DNA of 34,462 nucleotides, taken from the NCBI GenBank assembly GCA_049724395.1, contig JAUGWO010000287.1:1-34462 (forward strand), given 5' to 3'. The position numbers and the translations under genes were made by a program. The notes below the pieces were generated by a model. It ran no database searches. It was not told where the DNA came from and worked only from the letters and a program-made list of their open reading frames with translations. Shown one piece after another: positions 1-9,960 of this stretch. This DNA comes from Spongospora subterranea f. sp. subterranea (lineage: Eukaryota; Endomyxa: Phytomyxea; Phytomyxea; Plasmodiophorida). Position 1 is the first letter of the stretch; the number at the start of each line of letters is the position of its first letter.

Positions 1-1310
1 ATCGCCTGCCTTGACGCAGTCTGCTAATTTGCCATTTGCACATATTTGTTTTAGAAGTTTTGAAGAGATCCCATCTAATCCAGGAGCTGCCCTACTTTTT
101 GCCTTTGTTGCTGCTCTGTCTAGCTCTCTGTTTGTGATAGGTGGTGGATGGCTACAAGCCCTTCGCCGTTTTAGGTCAATGACCAATTCATTTTACTTTG
201 CTCGCTCCTCCTTGGATAGCTCAAGATCAAGTGGATTCGAGATGGCGCTGAAATTTTCGGCGATCCGATTTGCTTCTTCAACTGCATTGTTGGTACGAGT
301 TGCGAAGGTACGATGCTTTTTGTTTGTTTGCGGAACCAGGATTTTCAGCATCTTCCACGTTGCTGCTCTCGTATTGTCCATACTAGCTTCTCTTGCCATT
401 TTAAGTAAGTGTTTGGGGCTTGTGGTTTCTAAACATGTTTTTGAAATGTGTGTCGAGTTTCTGTAATTTTCGTTTCTTTTTCTCGATACGGTCAGCTCGC
501 TGTCGTTTCACATTGATTGCTGCCATTTTGTTTTGGCGCGTTTCCTTCTTCTGTAAGCGATTCTCAGTTCATCGTTCCAGAATGGACATGCGTTGCGACG
601 AATAGTTTTGTGGTGGATCGACCCTGTTATAGCATTGTGAATATTTGTTAGTGTCAGTTGATCACTGTTCATGTTTGTGATTCGCTCCATGAGCTTGTTG
701 ATTGTTTTCTCATGATCTATTATTTTGATAGGCTCTTTAGCGTGTTTGTGCGTTTTTGTCGACCCGTTGGGATGGTAGTTTTGATGATGGTTGGCAGATG
801 GTCACTGCTCAAGCTAGCGTGCGCTTTCCAGCTTTGGACCAAGGGGATAAAAGTTTGATTGCAAAGTGTGATGTCTAAATTGTTCGGTCCTCTGGTTGGG
901 GTGTTGACATTATTTATCATGGAAAATTCCATCAAGATGGAGTCAAGGTATTCGTGGTGTTCTTCGTGATTTTTTCCAAATCGTTTATCTTTTGTGTTTA
1001 GATCGCCTGTAATTATTGTTGGCATATTCTGTTCATCTGCAAACTGTTCCATTGCTTTCCAGAACTCTGATCGCGCCTTATTGTTAGCATCTGGTGGTAT
1101 GTACGTATGTATCAACATTATTTCCCCATTCAATAGTAATAGTTGCGTGTTGATTCGCGATTTTTCGAATATGTTGATAGTGGGGCAGTCCATTGTTTTG
1201 ATATCCAATCCCTCCCTCCAGAATATTGCTGATTGAGTGAATGTATCGCTGCAGTGATAATTAGGGAATCCGGCTATTCTTCTTCTGTGCCCTAGCTCGG
1301 ATATGCATAT
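1..1310 (-). pseudogene. LINE A ORF2, endonuclease C-terminal part and start of reverse transcriptase
   Basis: Minus-strand reading gives the second half of an APE-like endonuclease. ISELGHRRR carries the catalytic Glu right after the insertion point, GDLNTKDKRFG carries the Asp/Asn pair near 1010-980, and SSDHLP carries the terminal Asp-His near 815. A basic linker follows (about 690-200), with a QTNKK block matching the same place in copies B and C. At 1-100 the reverse transcriptase entry motif appears (AAPGLDGISSKLLK). The catalytic endonuclease residues seen are intact. Frame changes in the linker make it non-functional as a single ORF. The rest of RT and RNase H lie to the left of the window. 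Confidence 0.8.
1306..1310. repeat. Target-site duplication, left copy (catat)
   Basis: The five bases catat directly abut the LTR and are repeated at 6297-6301 on the other side of the copia element. Five-base duplications are usual for Ty1/copia integrases. Confidence 0.9.
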
Positions 1311-1522
1311 TTCTAAAGTGGTAGGACGGTAGTCGAACTGGGCTAAGGTACCCGAAATCTCTCAGGCAATTTAATGCCTGGCCTTTATTAGTGGAGAAAA
1401 GCAGTGGTTATTTATTGACATCTCGTCAGTTATACATACAAACTCCGTGGTGCTCAGCAGTTATGGGACCTCACTTCATACAGGGCATCATATTGAATTA
1501 AATAGAACCTCGTATTTCAGCA
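1311..1522 (-). repeat. 3' LTR of the copia element
   Basis: This 212-bp segment matches 6086-6296 over its whole length except for one extra C. On the minus strand it begins TGCTGAAATACGAGG, with the usual TG start, and ends in CTTTAGAA rather than the usual CA. Confidence 0.93.
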
Positions 1523-1531
1523 CGTCCCCTC
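1523..1531 (-). promoter_or_regulatory. Polypurine tract of the copia element
   Basis: On the minus strand GAGGGGACG sits immediately before the 3' LTR, where plus-strand priming is expected. Confidence 0.6.
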
Positions 1532-1539
1532 GAGGTTGT

Positions 1540-3060
1540 ATCTCGGTTGCTTGTGTCTATGATGCCCATCTTGTTGCGACACCAACCAAACTTCAGTGTA
1601 TCGAGCGACTTTGTCATTACGTCGGCAACCATTTCCTTTGTTGATATTGTCTTGACGTCGATAATTCTGTCCTCAACAAGCTTTCTAGTATAGTGATATT
1701 TGACGTCAATGTGCTTTGTACGAGCGTCAGTACGATTATTCTTGCTAATAGCGACGCATCCTCGGTTATCCTCGAATACGACTGTGGGTTGTGGACATGC
1801 AAAGCCGATCTCTTGGAGAAGTTGACGAAGCCAGTACGCTTCCCTTGCTGCGGAACATAGTGCTATATATTCTGCTTCGACAGATGATAGAGAGACGGAT
1901 GATTGAAGCTTAGACTTCCAGGAAACTGGCCCCCCTGCGAGCATGAAGGCAAAACCTGAAGTTGATCTTCTTGTGTCGGGATCACCTGCCCAATCAGAAT
2001 CAGAGTAACCAAAGAGATCGGAACTGCCCTGTTCTTGACGATGATATGTGATGCCGAAGCTGGTGGTTCCTGTCAAATAACGAAGAACCCGCTGTGCAGC
2101 AACCCAGTGGGGCCTACCAGGATTGCTAATAAACCTGCAAAGGGATCCGACAGCCGTGCTGATATCTGGGCGAGTGTTGCTTGCTAACCAAATCAAACTA
2201 CCGACAAGCTCACCATAGGGAACTTGTTTCATCGCCAGTACATCTTCTGACTCTGAGGGTGAAGAAAGGGAGGATAAATGAACACCAGGTTGCTGAGGAG
2301 TTGAAGTTGGATTGCAATCAAACATGTTGAACTTCATCAAAAGCTGCTTAACATATTCCTCTTGGTCTAACGAAATTGACCCGGTCTTCTCATCACGATG
2401 AATTCTCAGGCCGAGAAGTCTGGTTGGTACTCCGAGGTCAGTGATGTCGAACTTCGAAGACAGCTGATCGATGACTTCTTGACAGAAGTTGGTGTCGTTG
2501 TGAACAAACAGGATGACATCAACATGGACTCCGAGAGCTAGAAAACTGCCATCACGACGAATTGTATAAATGCATGGATCAGCCTTAACTTTCTTAAGTC
2601 CAGCGTCTTTGGTCAAAAATTTGTCTAGTTTAGAGTTCCAGACCATTCCAGCTTGTTTCAATCCATAGAGAGCTTTGTTCAATCGGCAAACTTGATGTTC
2701 TTGACCATGAACAACAAATCCTTCAGGTTGCTGCATAAAAATATCTTCTTGGAGGTCGCCGTTGAGAAAAGCCCCAACGATATCAATTTGTCGGATCTGC
2801 AGATTGTGTTGAGCAGCAATAGCAAGTAACACACGCATTGACGCCTGATGAGCAACAGGGGCAAAGGTTTCATCGAAATCAACTCCATGTCTTTGTGAGA
2901 ATCCTCGAACAACCAAACGGGCTTTAAACTTCCTGATAGAGCCATCCCCAGAAAGGCTTGGTTTCACCGTTAAAACCCATTTACACGAGATAGCCTTTCG
3001 TCCGGGAGGCAAATCTTGTAAACTCCAGGTTTAAAAATCTAACATCTGTTGATACTCAGC
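1540..3060 (-). CDS. Copia reverse transcriptase and RNase H part (fossil element)
   Basis: The translated minus strand shows the copia-type reverse transcriptase: a K-F-K-A-R-L block followed by the FDETFAPVA motif near 2880, a VGAFLNGDL block near 2760, and the active-site box around 2530. RNase H follows, with a GYSDSDWAGD motif near 2000, an SSVEAEYIAL block near 1880, and a KHIDVKYHY block near 1700. The reading ends just inside the 3' LTR, as in many copia elements. The order integrase before RT, together with the sequence motifs, assigns it to Ty1/copia rather than Ty3/gypsy. Confidence 0.9.
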
Positions 3061-3599
3061 TCGAATCGCGTCATACCAATGACCAGCGTGAGGACTGCTC
3101 AGGGCTTCAGTCAAATTAGCAGGAATTGAAACTAACGAAACGTGAATTTCGGAAATTGCGGGTCGTGGTAGTGCAACACCATCTGCTGGAAGATTCGATC
3201 GTGACAGTCCAAAAACACGTGCAGCGTTACATTTCCAAAATTCAGTCGGAGGACCACGGATACGAGATGACCGCCGCACCGCCGGTTCAATTGAATCCAC
3301 GACTTGGCTAATAGGTTCTTCTCGTAAAGAATTGGCACCCTCTTCAGGGTCTGATTCGGTGAGCGATGCGTGGGAAGATGACAGTAGATCCTGTGAACTG
3401 AATGTAGCATCTGACTGAGAGATAGAAGCGTTCTCAGAAATGAGGTCGTCGTCAGTTTGCTCAAGTGTAGTGTCCAATGTGTTAGGTAATCTCTCTGAGG
3501 AAGGTAACGGATCAGGGTCGAGAATAACTTGGTCTGCAGTTGACTCCGGTGACCGTTTGCATTCTGATATTTGCCTCCCGAATCCAAAAGAAAAATTGT

Positions 3600-4900
3600 G
3601 TTCATCGAACTCGACGTCGCGACTGGTGTATTGCTTATTGTCCAAAGGGTCGAACAGTAAATACGCCTTCTGGGAATTGGCATATCCAATGAAAACAGTT
3701 TTATGTGCGCGAAAACTCGGTTTTCTTCGTGTATGATCCGGAATGCGTCGATATGCAGTGCAGCCAAAAATTCGCAGATAGTGTAGGTCTGGTTTGGATT
3801 GACGAAGTGCTTCAAATGGAGTAATTCTGTTTACGAGTGATGAATGTGGGCGACGATTATAAATATGTGCAGCAACTGAAATAGCCCAAGAGAAGCATTC
3901 TTTTGGAAGACGAGCATGGGCGAGAAGGCTCATTGCAATATCGGTTAAAGTGCGGTTAAGACGTTCAGCCAGACCGTTGGACTCGGAGTCACCTGCAACG
4001 ATAGTTCGATGATGGATTCCTTTTGAAGTAAGCCAATGCTGGGACTCGTTGGATATGTATTCTCCTCCATTATCCGTGTGAAACTGTTTGATTTTACAAT
4101 CGAATTGTGTCGAAAACAGTGAAACAAAATCTTTCAGGGCTTCGAATTGGTCAGACTTCTTTCGAAGAGGTGTAACGAAACAGTGTCTTGTGCAGTGATC
4201 CATGTAAGTAACAAAATAGCTGAATCCACCGTAAGATGTGGTAGAGAAAGGTCCGTTGAGGTCGCTGACAATAAGGTCTCCAGGATTTTTGGAAATAGTC
4301 TGGCTTGCAACAAATGGTCGGCTTGTCATTTTTCCCAGCACGCATGGCTCGCAGAACGATGATGTGTCTTTACCTGAAAGAGATATCCCTGAAGCGCCGG
4401 TCTTAATTAGGTGATGAACATCTTCCATGTTTGTATGACCTAGACGGGCGTGCCAAACCTGCGGTGATGCGTGGTTTCGTCGGCGTGCAAAACAAGCTTG
4501 TGGGATAGTTGGAGTACAGACAGGTTCCGGCTTGATTGTCTTTGGAATTCTATAAAGATTATCAGGATCCTTTGGAATTGAGGCTACAATCTTTCCATCT
4601 GGAGGTCGAAACCCAGCTTCATGATAAATTGTGATACGGTCGTTGGTCAGGAGAAATATATATCCTTCAGATGTAGCTTGTCCAGGTGAGTAGAGGCTTT
4701 TATTCAGGTCTGGGACATAAAGAACATTGCTCAGAATATGATCATCATCCGCAAGTTGGATTCTTGAACGCCCAAATGCATGAACAGGGACTGTTGTTCG
4801 ATCAGCAAGTTCTACCTTCACATCACCATGGGCAGGCTCTAGGTTGAATAATGCGCTTTTATCGTTCGTCATATGGTGGGAACATCCAGTGTCAACGTGC
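3600..4900 (-). CDS. Copia protease and integrase part (fossil element)
   Basis: On the minus strand, the aspartic protease motif DTGCSHHMTND lies near 4890. It is followed by the integrase HHCC zinc-binding segment (HARLGH, then CEPC) at about 4460-4340. The integrase core has an SDLNGPF motif near 4270, an FHTDNGGEY motif near 4070 and NGLAERLNRTL near 3960. Downstream to about 3030 is an acidic Ser-rich linker before reverse transcriptase, a usual copia arrangement. Confidence 0.9.
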
Positions 4901-4999
4901 CAATGTGTTGAGTCGGTCTGACGCGAATACTGTGAATTTTCTTGCGGTTTATTCCAAATGCGAAGCTCCGGGTGTTGACTGTAACATTGTGAATCGCTG

Positions 5000-5588
5000 T
5001 GATTGGCTTTCGGATGGATTTTGCATTTTGCCTTTCGAGGATGAGCGAACGATGCGAAGTGAGTTTTAGACTGAAAAACCTGCGATTCCCGATTCTGAAG
5101 GAGCTCTGTCAGCTTGGCCAAGGTCATGAATTGCTGAGAATCGGCGCTTTCCGTCGCATCAAGTGTAGCTATTATGGGATCGAACTGCGGCGGGAGTCCT
5201 TCAAGAATTTTATCAATGACATCCTGAGGAGATAGTTCACGGCCGCAGGCCTTCAAATCCTTTGACGCGTTCTGAACTTTGGATATGAGGGATGAAATTG
5301 AGTCGGCACCCTTTTTCAAGGACCAAAAATGTCGCCAAGCCTGAATTCGACTGCCGCGGCCGTTCCTTTCAAACTGCTCTTAGCACGTTTGGCGAGACGA
5401 ATGTCTTCTGTAGATTGCAAACGGTCGATGATTTCATTTCCGGAGCTGATCGTGATGTCCTCTGTTACATAGTGCTCTAAACCGCGGGAGTCCAGCGTCA
5501 TTAGCAGTTTGGCTTTCCAGAGCTGGAAGGATGCACGGTCACCATTGAAAATGGGAACTCGGAGTCTGTCTTCGTTGAAATCGCCCAT
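5000..5588 (-). CDS. Copia gag part (fossil element)
   Basis: The minus-strand reading begins at an ATG at 5588 with MGDFNEDRLRVPIFNGD. This is a copia-gag-like N-terminus, followed by a W-K-x-K-L block typical of UBN2-like gag domains. Further on is the ILEGLPPQFDPII motif near 5200, then a short Cys/His segment near 5020 that may be a variant zinc knuckle. Placement directly upstream of the protease supports gag. Confidence 0.75.
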
Positions 5589-5609
5589 GGAGAATAGGAT
5601 AAATGATAG

Positions 5610-6056
5610 TAGGATACAATGAACTGTATGTAAAGGAGAAGTATATGTAGACGGAAAGAGACACTAAAGTGTATGTAGCGAGAGGATAGACTGAAGTGTA
5701 TATAAAGAGGAGAAACACTGAAGTGTATGTAAGGGAGAGATACACTGGAGAGTATGTAAAGAAAGGATACACTAAAGTGTATGTAGCGAGAGGATACACT
5801 GAAATGTATATAAAGAAGAGAAACACTGGAGTGTATGTAAGGGGGAGATACACTGATGTGTATGTAAAAGAACAGGTACACTGAAGTGTATGTAAAAGAA
5901 GAGATACACTGAAGTGTATGTATAGGAAACGATACACTAAAGTGTATGTAGAGAAATGATACACTGAAGTGTATGTAAAGGAAGGATACACTAAAGTGAA
6001 TGTAAAGGAAAGATACACAGAAGTGTATGTCAAGAAGGTACACCTGAGTGTATGGC
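5610..6056 (-). repeat. 27-bp minisatellite of short palindromes in the copia leader
   Basis: About 16 tandem units of roughly 27 bp fill the leader between the 5' LTR and gag. Each unit is centred on a near-palindrome of the form TACACT-NN-AGTGTA, joined by a purine-rich spacer such as gtaaaggagaga. Because 27 is a multiple of three, more than one minus-strand frame is open across it as a repeated YIHFSVSFL-like string. This is low-complexity translation rather than a gene. Confidence 0.9.
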
Positions 6057-6085
6057 CAGCCAACGGAAAGTTGGGACTCTTAATC

Positions 6086-6296
6086 TTCTAAAGTGGTAGG
6101 ACGGTAGTCGAACTGGGCTAAGGTACCGAAATCTCTCAGGCAATTTAATGCCTGGCCTTTATTAGTGGAGAAAAGCAGTGGTTATTTATTGACATCTCGT
6201 CAGTTATACATACAAACTCCGTGGTGCTCAGCAGTTATGGGACCTCACTTCATACAGGGCATCATATTGAATTAAATAGAACCTCGTATTTCAGCA
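6086..6296 (-). repeat. 5' LTR of the copia element
   Basis: This 211-bp segment is identical to 1311-1522 apart from one missing C. On the minus strand it is followed by GATTAAGAGTCCCAAC, where a tRNA primer site would be expected. I could not match that to a particular tRNA. Confidence 0.93.
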
Positions 6297-6301
6297 CATA
6301 T
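6297..6301. repeat. Target-site duplication, right copy (catat)
   Basis: Same five bases as at 1306-1310. Removing one copy and the element restores the LINE reading D-V-I-C-I-S-E on the minus strand. Confidence 0.9.
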
Positions 6302-7840
6302 AACATCGATTTTGTGCTTGACAGTGAAGCGAGCCAGTTCATACGACTTAATCTTCGTTAGCCGGCCGCCATTCCATTGTGCAATTCGATAGCTGTGATT
6401 GGCGGCCTTGTGTATGCCTCTGTGTTTTCTTCTCAACGAGTCTCATTTCAAATTGAAGTAGTTGGTAATACGATTCGCTTTTTTCCTGGTTTCAGATCTT
6501 TCCGATATGGGTTTTGTTTGTTGTTGTTTTACCAGTTGGTGTCTGGTAGTTGTGTTACCTAGAATCACTTTGTGGATTTTTTGATTAGGTTTGAAAAATG
6601 TCTTTTGTGCTTTTGTGGGTAGTTCTGGATTGTATCGGTCTATGCTGGCAAGGTTGCTTGGTTCCGAGGAATGGTTGGATCAATGATGGGATAGGTGTAA
6701 TTTGGCTACAGTCAGACTCATTTTCATTGAGGTATCTCCTTTTGGATTTATGGCCTTGAACTTCAGCCTCAGTTTCCAAGTATCGTTTATTCGATCTTTG
6801 TGGCTTTAATTTTTTTGGTTTGAATTCGTGTATTCTAGCAGGTGCTTCATCCTCAGTGCAGTATGGAATGAGTCTTTTTTTGTTTCTATGGGATATAAGT
6901 CTGATTTTGTTTGTGTCTTTCCTGACATTAGCAATTTCTGTTAGGTGAGAATCCAGTCTTATCCTGCTGGCACAGGAGGGTTCTTTACAGTTGCTGTTTG
7001 GTGATTCATGGTTTTTGTGAGTTAAATTCCAACTATGTTTGTTGAGTTCTTCGGTGGCTGCTTCTGGTTTTTGTGTGTCGTTATGAGTAGTGGGATTCTC
7101 TTTGTAGTGAGAAATGTACTGTTCACATTGTTCTTCTGTCATGTCGTCATTCAAGTTCAAGTTTCGGGGCCGTCTTTATTTATCGAAAACAATGTTGCAT
7201 AGTGGTTGAGCCTGCTGTGTTCCATTGGGGTCAATGGTGTTCCCTGTTTATGATGCAGTAGGTGTATGGTCGTCCTCCATTCCGAGATATCTCGAAGCTT
7301 TGGAAAGGAGTTCTCAATCCAATTTCGGATATTTGTGGTAAATGGCTTTGTTGAATGACTTATTACGATGATGTTGATTTTGAATAGGAATGCCGCTATT
7401 GTGAGTTCGAATAGCCCAGCCCATTGGCAATCTCTTTGCATTATATCGAGGTATTCATCCAATGTGAGATCGTCGTGATTTGGCAGGGATCCTGCGTAGT
7501 TCAATAGAGTTTGTGCTATTGCCCGTCCTTGCTGTGGATTTCTGGCATATTGACAGATATCCGTTCTCAGTTGGTGAACAGATGTATTGGGAATGGCCCC
7601 CGAAGTTCTGATCGCTTCCAAAGCACAGTTTCCTATCCAATAACGTCTTTGAATATGTATTTCGTGTTGGATATGTCAATGGGACAGGTAGGGTGGAGTC
7701 CGTTCCTATTTTCTCTGGTCCAGTTTGTTGAATCGTTTTTGTTCTGTTTCTACTGTCGCGTCGTTGCATTCGTTTGGGATTTGACTCTTCCGCTTTCCGT
7801 AATTACGATGTCGATCTTCTGTTTTCCTGCGCTTATTTAT
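6302..7840 (-). pseudogene. LINE A ORF2 N-terminal part: OTU-like cysteine protease, linker, start of endonuclease
   Basis: After a GENRNGLHPTC stretch, the minus strand reads a K-Y-I-F-K-D-V-I-G block and then GNCALEAIRTSGAIP. This corresponds to the G-x-G-N-C-x-F catalytic cysteine motif of OTU peptidases (Cys codon at 7625-7627, with Leu in place of Phe). About 140 residues later comes SRLNHYATLF, matching the OTU catalytic His-Tyr. A single-base deletion just before the Cys motif breaks the frame relative to copies B and D. A basic Ser/Lys-rich linker (7160-6585) leads to the endonuclease start IAQWNGGRL near 6360. OTU enzymes are de-ubiquitinating or processing peptidases; the role in this LINE is not established here. 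Confidence 0.75.
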
Positions 7841-7849
7841 TTCTATTTG

Positions 7850-9755
7850 ATAACATCTACAATGATTTTTGGCGAAGTATCGACATTGGAAAAGGCGGAA
7901 GGTAAGTGTATTTTGTCAAATCTTACATAGTCCTTTCTCCGATCAGTCAAAAATAATCTTGTGTGGGCATGCCTTTGCTCGATGTCCAACCGTTTCACAC
8001 GTGACACATCTGGCTGGTGCATCTTTGTTTGGGCATACAGCAGCCTTATGATTTTGCTCACCACAGATGTGGCATCTTTTCCGCCCACAATAATCCTTAT
8101 CAGGGCATTGGGGTGCGGAGGAAGTGTCTAACCAAAGAATGGACAAACCATGCGTGGTTTCATCAAGTGACAAGCAACATATGGATGTTTCTTTTTTCTA
8201 ATTTTCTTGCGTTCCACACGGAATGGTTTGCCACAGAGATGATATTTTTTGGGCGATCGCTTCCTCCATGAAATGTTGAAACGTATGAGGGTTGTTGCTT
8301 TGCGATGTTTGTTGCTTTAGATTACGCCCCTTGATTGTATTTCAGTGGACAACCCATGCGGGGATGTTAAAAGCGACGATCTGGCGGTCACAATCGTTGC
8401 TTCAAGTTTATTAGGTCTGCAAATCTGTCCCTTGTATTCAGCAATGTTTTGTGAATTGTCCTGCCGGAAAAAATGTTTAAGTGTTAGATTGCGTGGTTTC
8501 ATAAAATATGTTGATTAGTCAATCCATGAAACAATAACTTGCATGGATTCGAGATTACGAACAAGTATTTCAATAGAATAGTGGAGGAATATGTGATGTT
8601 TGTTTGTGTACCCTTTTTTAACACTTTCAGAATGACTGTATTTTCGCCTTTGAGATGGATGTTTTCTTTATCATAGTCTCTGAACCATGGTAGTTGCTGA
8701 TCTATAGATTGCATTACTGCATGAAGGTCGTCCGCTGTGATTATCGCCTCAGAGTAGTTAGTGTCATTGCGCGGTATGTACGGTGCCAGTATGTTGGTTG
8801 CCATTGATCCTTGAGTTTTGGTAGGGGGGGCTGTCGTTGAACTAGTTGTTTTCCTGCGTTTGTCCATTCTTTGGTTAGTAACTTCCTCCGTTACCCCATC
8901 CATCATGGTGATAGTCTCATTCGCTACGTCTATCATGGTTTTATTCGCTCCGTCTGTCATGGTAGATTGATAGATTATGCGCAATGCGTTTCTGCGCAAA
9001 TCGAGTAAGTGTACCGTCTCGCACTTTTTACAGTTGGTTTCGGGGTTACGCAGATATGATGCTGCAGTTTGGAGTCTGTGATACCGACTGTCGATGGCTG
9101 CTCTATACGGGGATCTCTGTGGTGAGCAGTAATTATGCACTGGGTTCGTCGTGAGTGTGGGAGCCATGACTTCTTTTCTTGGGTGTTTTGAGCTCGTTCG
9201 TTCGGTGTGGCGAGTGACCATTTCATTTTCGGGGTGATGCGTCTGGATTTGTGCTTCCCTGCCTGCTGATTTCGTGAGTGCTGTAGTTTTATTTGGAACA
9301 AAAGTGTTGTTTGCTGTTTTGTTGTCGGTTTTCGCCTTGGATTTTCGGTTCAATTTTGGTAATTTTTTGCAATTGTTTCGGTGCCAACACAAGGAAGGGG
9401 TTTCGAACGCAAAGCATTGGATGGGGATCCGTTGCGATGGTCACAAGATTCGGTCAGAGACCTTATCATGTGTAAACAGAGCTTTATACGCTGCCCAGAT
9501 TGCGTTTTGTTCCCAGGTACGTTTGGGTCTAACAAGGATTGCCTTGATTGTCTGCCACTTTCTTGGTCCGGGTGTATGATCTCTGTAGGTCGCGCCCCGT
9601 ATCTCATCCTTCGACATCGGTCGATCCCTGATTCGCGCGGAGGACTGGTTTTCGTTGCTTGGACTGTCGGGATGGGTCGCTTCCTTGGGTGAGACTCCGT
9701 TCCTCTGCCCTCCGCTTCCTCCCTTGGCAGCTCTTACCCTCGTCGCCTTCACCAT
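7850..9755 (-). pseudogene. LINE A ORF1, gag-like protein with two CCHC zinc knuckles
   Basis: An ATG at 9755 (minus) begins MVKATRVRAAKGGSGGQ, and the reading continues through several frames to about 7850. The N-terminal third is basic and low in complexity. A middle part (about 8740-8540) has an I-T-A-D-D-L-H block followed by an alternating hydrophobic stretch that could be an RNA-binding fold. The C-terminal end has two perfect C-x2-C-x4-H-x4-C knuckles, CHICGEQNHKAAVC (8074-8033) and CVTCETVGHRAKAC (8008-7967). This matches ORF1 of I/Jockey/L1-like LINEs, which binds element RNA. At least four frame changes make this copy inactive. No equivalent ORF1 was found in copies B, C or D. Confidence 0.7.
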
Positions 9756-9960
9756 CAACCGACACGTGACTCGCGCATTAATTAGCGGAGTGATCCTCTG
9801 AACACATTTCCCGTCAAGTTGCCAACCTCTTCAATTCAAATTTATTCCTGGTGGATCGATTTTTCAAGATGAGTCATTTCATCGTTTGTAAAGGATCGCT
9901 CTGCAGGATAGTCGACTTGCTATTACAGAATGTACTTGGACTACCAGACGAGAGTATTTC
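9756..9960. other. Junction between LINE A 5' side and gypsy remnant; no gene seen
   Basis: This stretch should hold the LINE A 5' untranslated region and the decayed 3' end of the gypsy copy. I see no LTR, repeat or coding signal that fixes the border. Confidence 0.4.

Larger units (their letters stand above)
1311..6296 (-). mobile_element. Ty1/copia LTR retrotransposon, nearly whole, young
   Basis: A 4986-bp element with LTRs of 211 and 212 bp at its ends, 5-bp target duplications, and the copia order gag, protease, integrase, reverse transcriptase, RNase H on the minus strand. The two LTRs differ only by one missing base, so the insertion is recent. It looks almost complete, with about two breaks in the coding part. 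A polypurine tract lies next to the 3' LTR. Between the 5' LTR and gag is an unusual 27-bp minisatellite. It inserted into the endonuclease domain of LINE copy A. Confidence 0.93.
1..9755 (-). mobile_element. LINE copy A (non-LTR retrotransposon with OTU domain), interrupted by a copia element
   Basis: Read on the minus strand, this is one LINE: ORF1 (about 9755-7850), ORF2 with an OTU-like protease (about 7840-7160), a basic linker (7160-6585), and an AP-endonuclease that starts near 6400. The endonuclease is cut by the copia insertion at 1311-6296 and resumes at 1310. The start of reverse transcriptase lies near position 200, and the rest is outside the window. The reading frame on both sides of the insertion meets cleanly once one copy of the 5-bp duplication is removed. 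Copy A carries several frameshifts in ORF1 and around the OTU domain, so it is a dead copy. It is the only copy here with a recognisable ORF1. The exact 5' end, upstream of the ORF1 ATG, is not visible. Confidence 0.85.

Noticed and set aside
5501-6063. Two long minus-strand frames of repeated Tyr/Ser/Phe-rich sequence
   Set aside because: They are translations of the 27-bp minisatellite, whose period is a multiple of three and so keeps frames open by chance.
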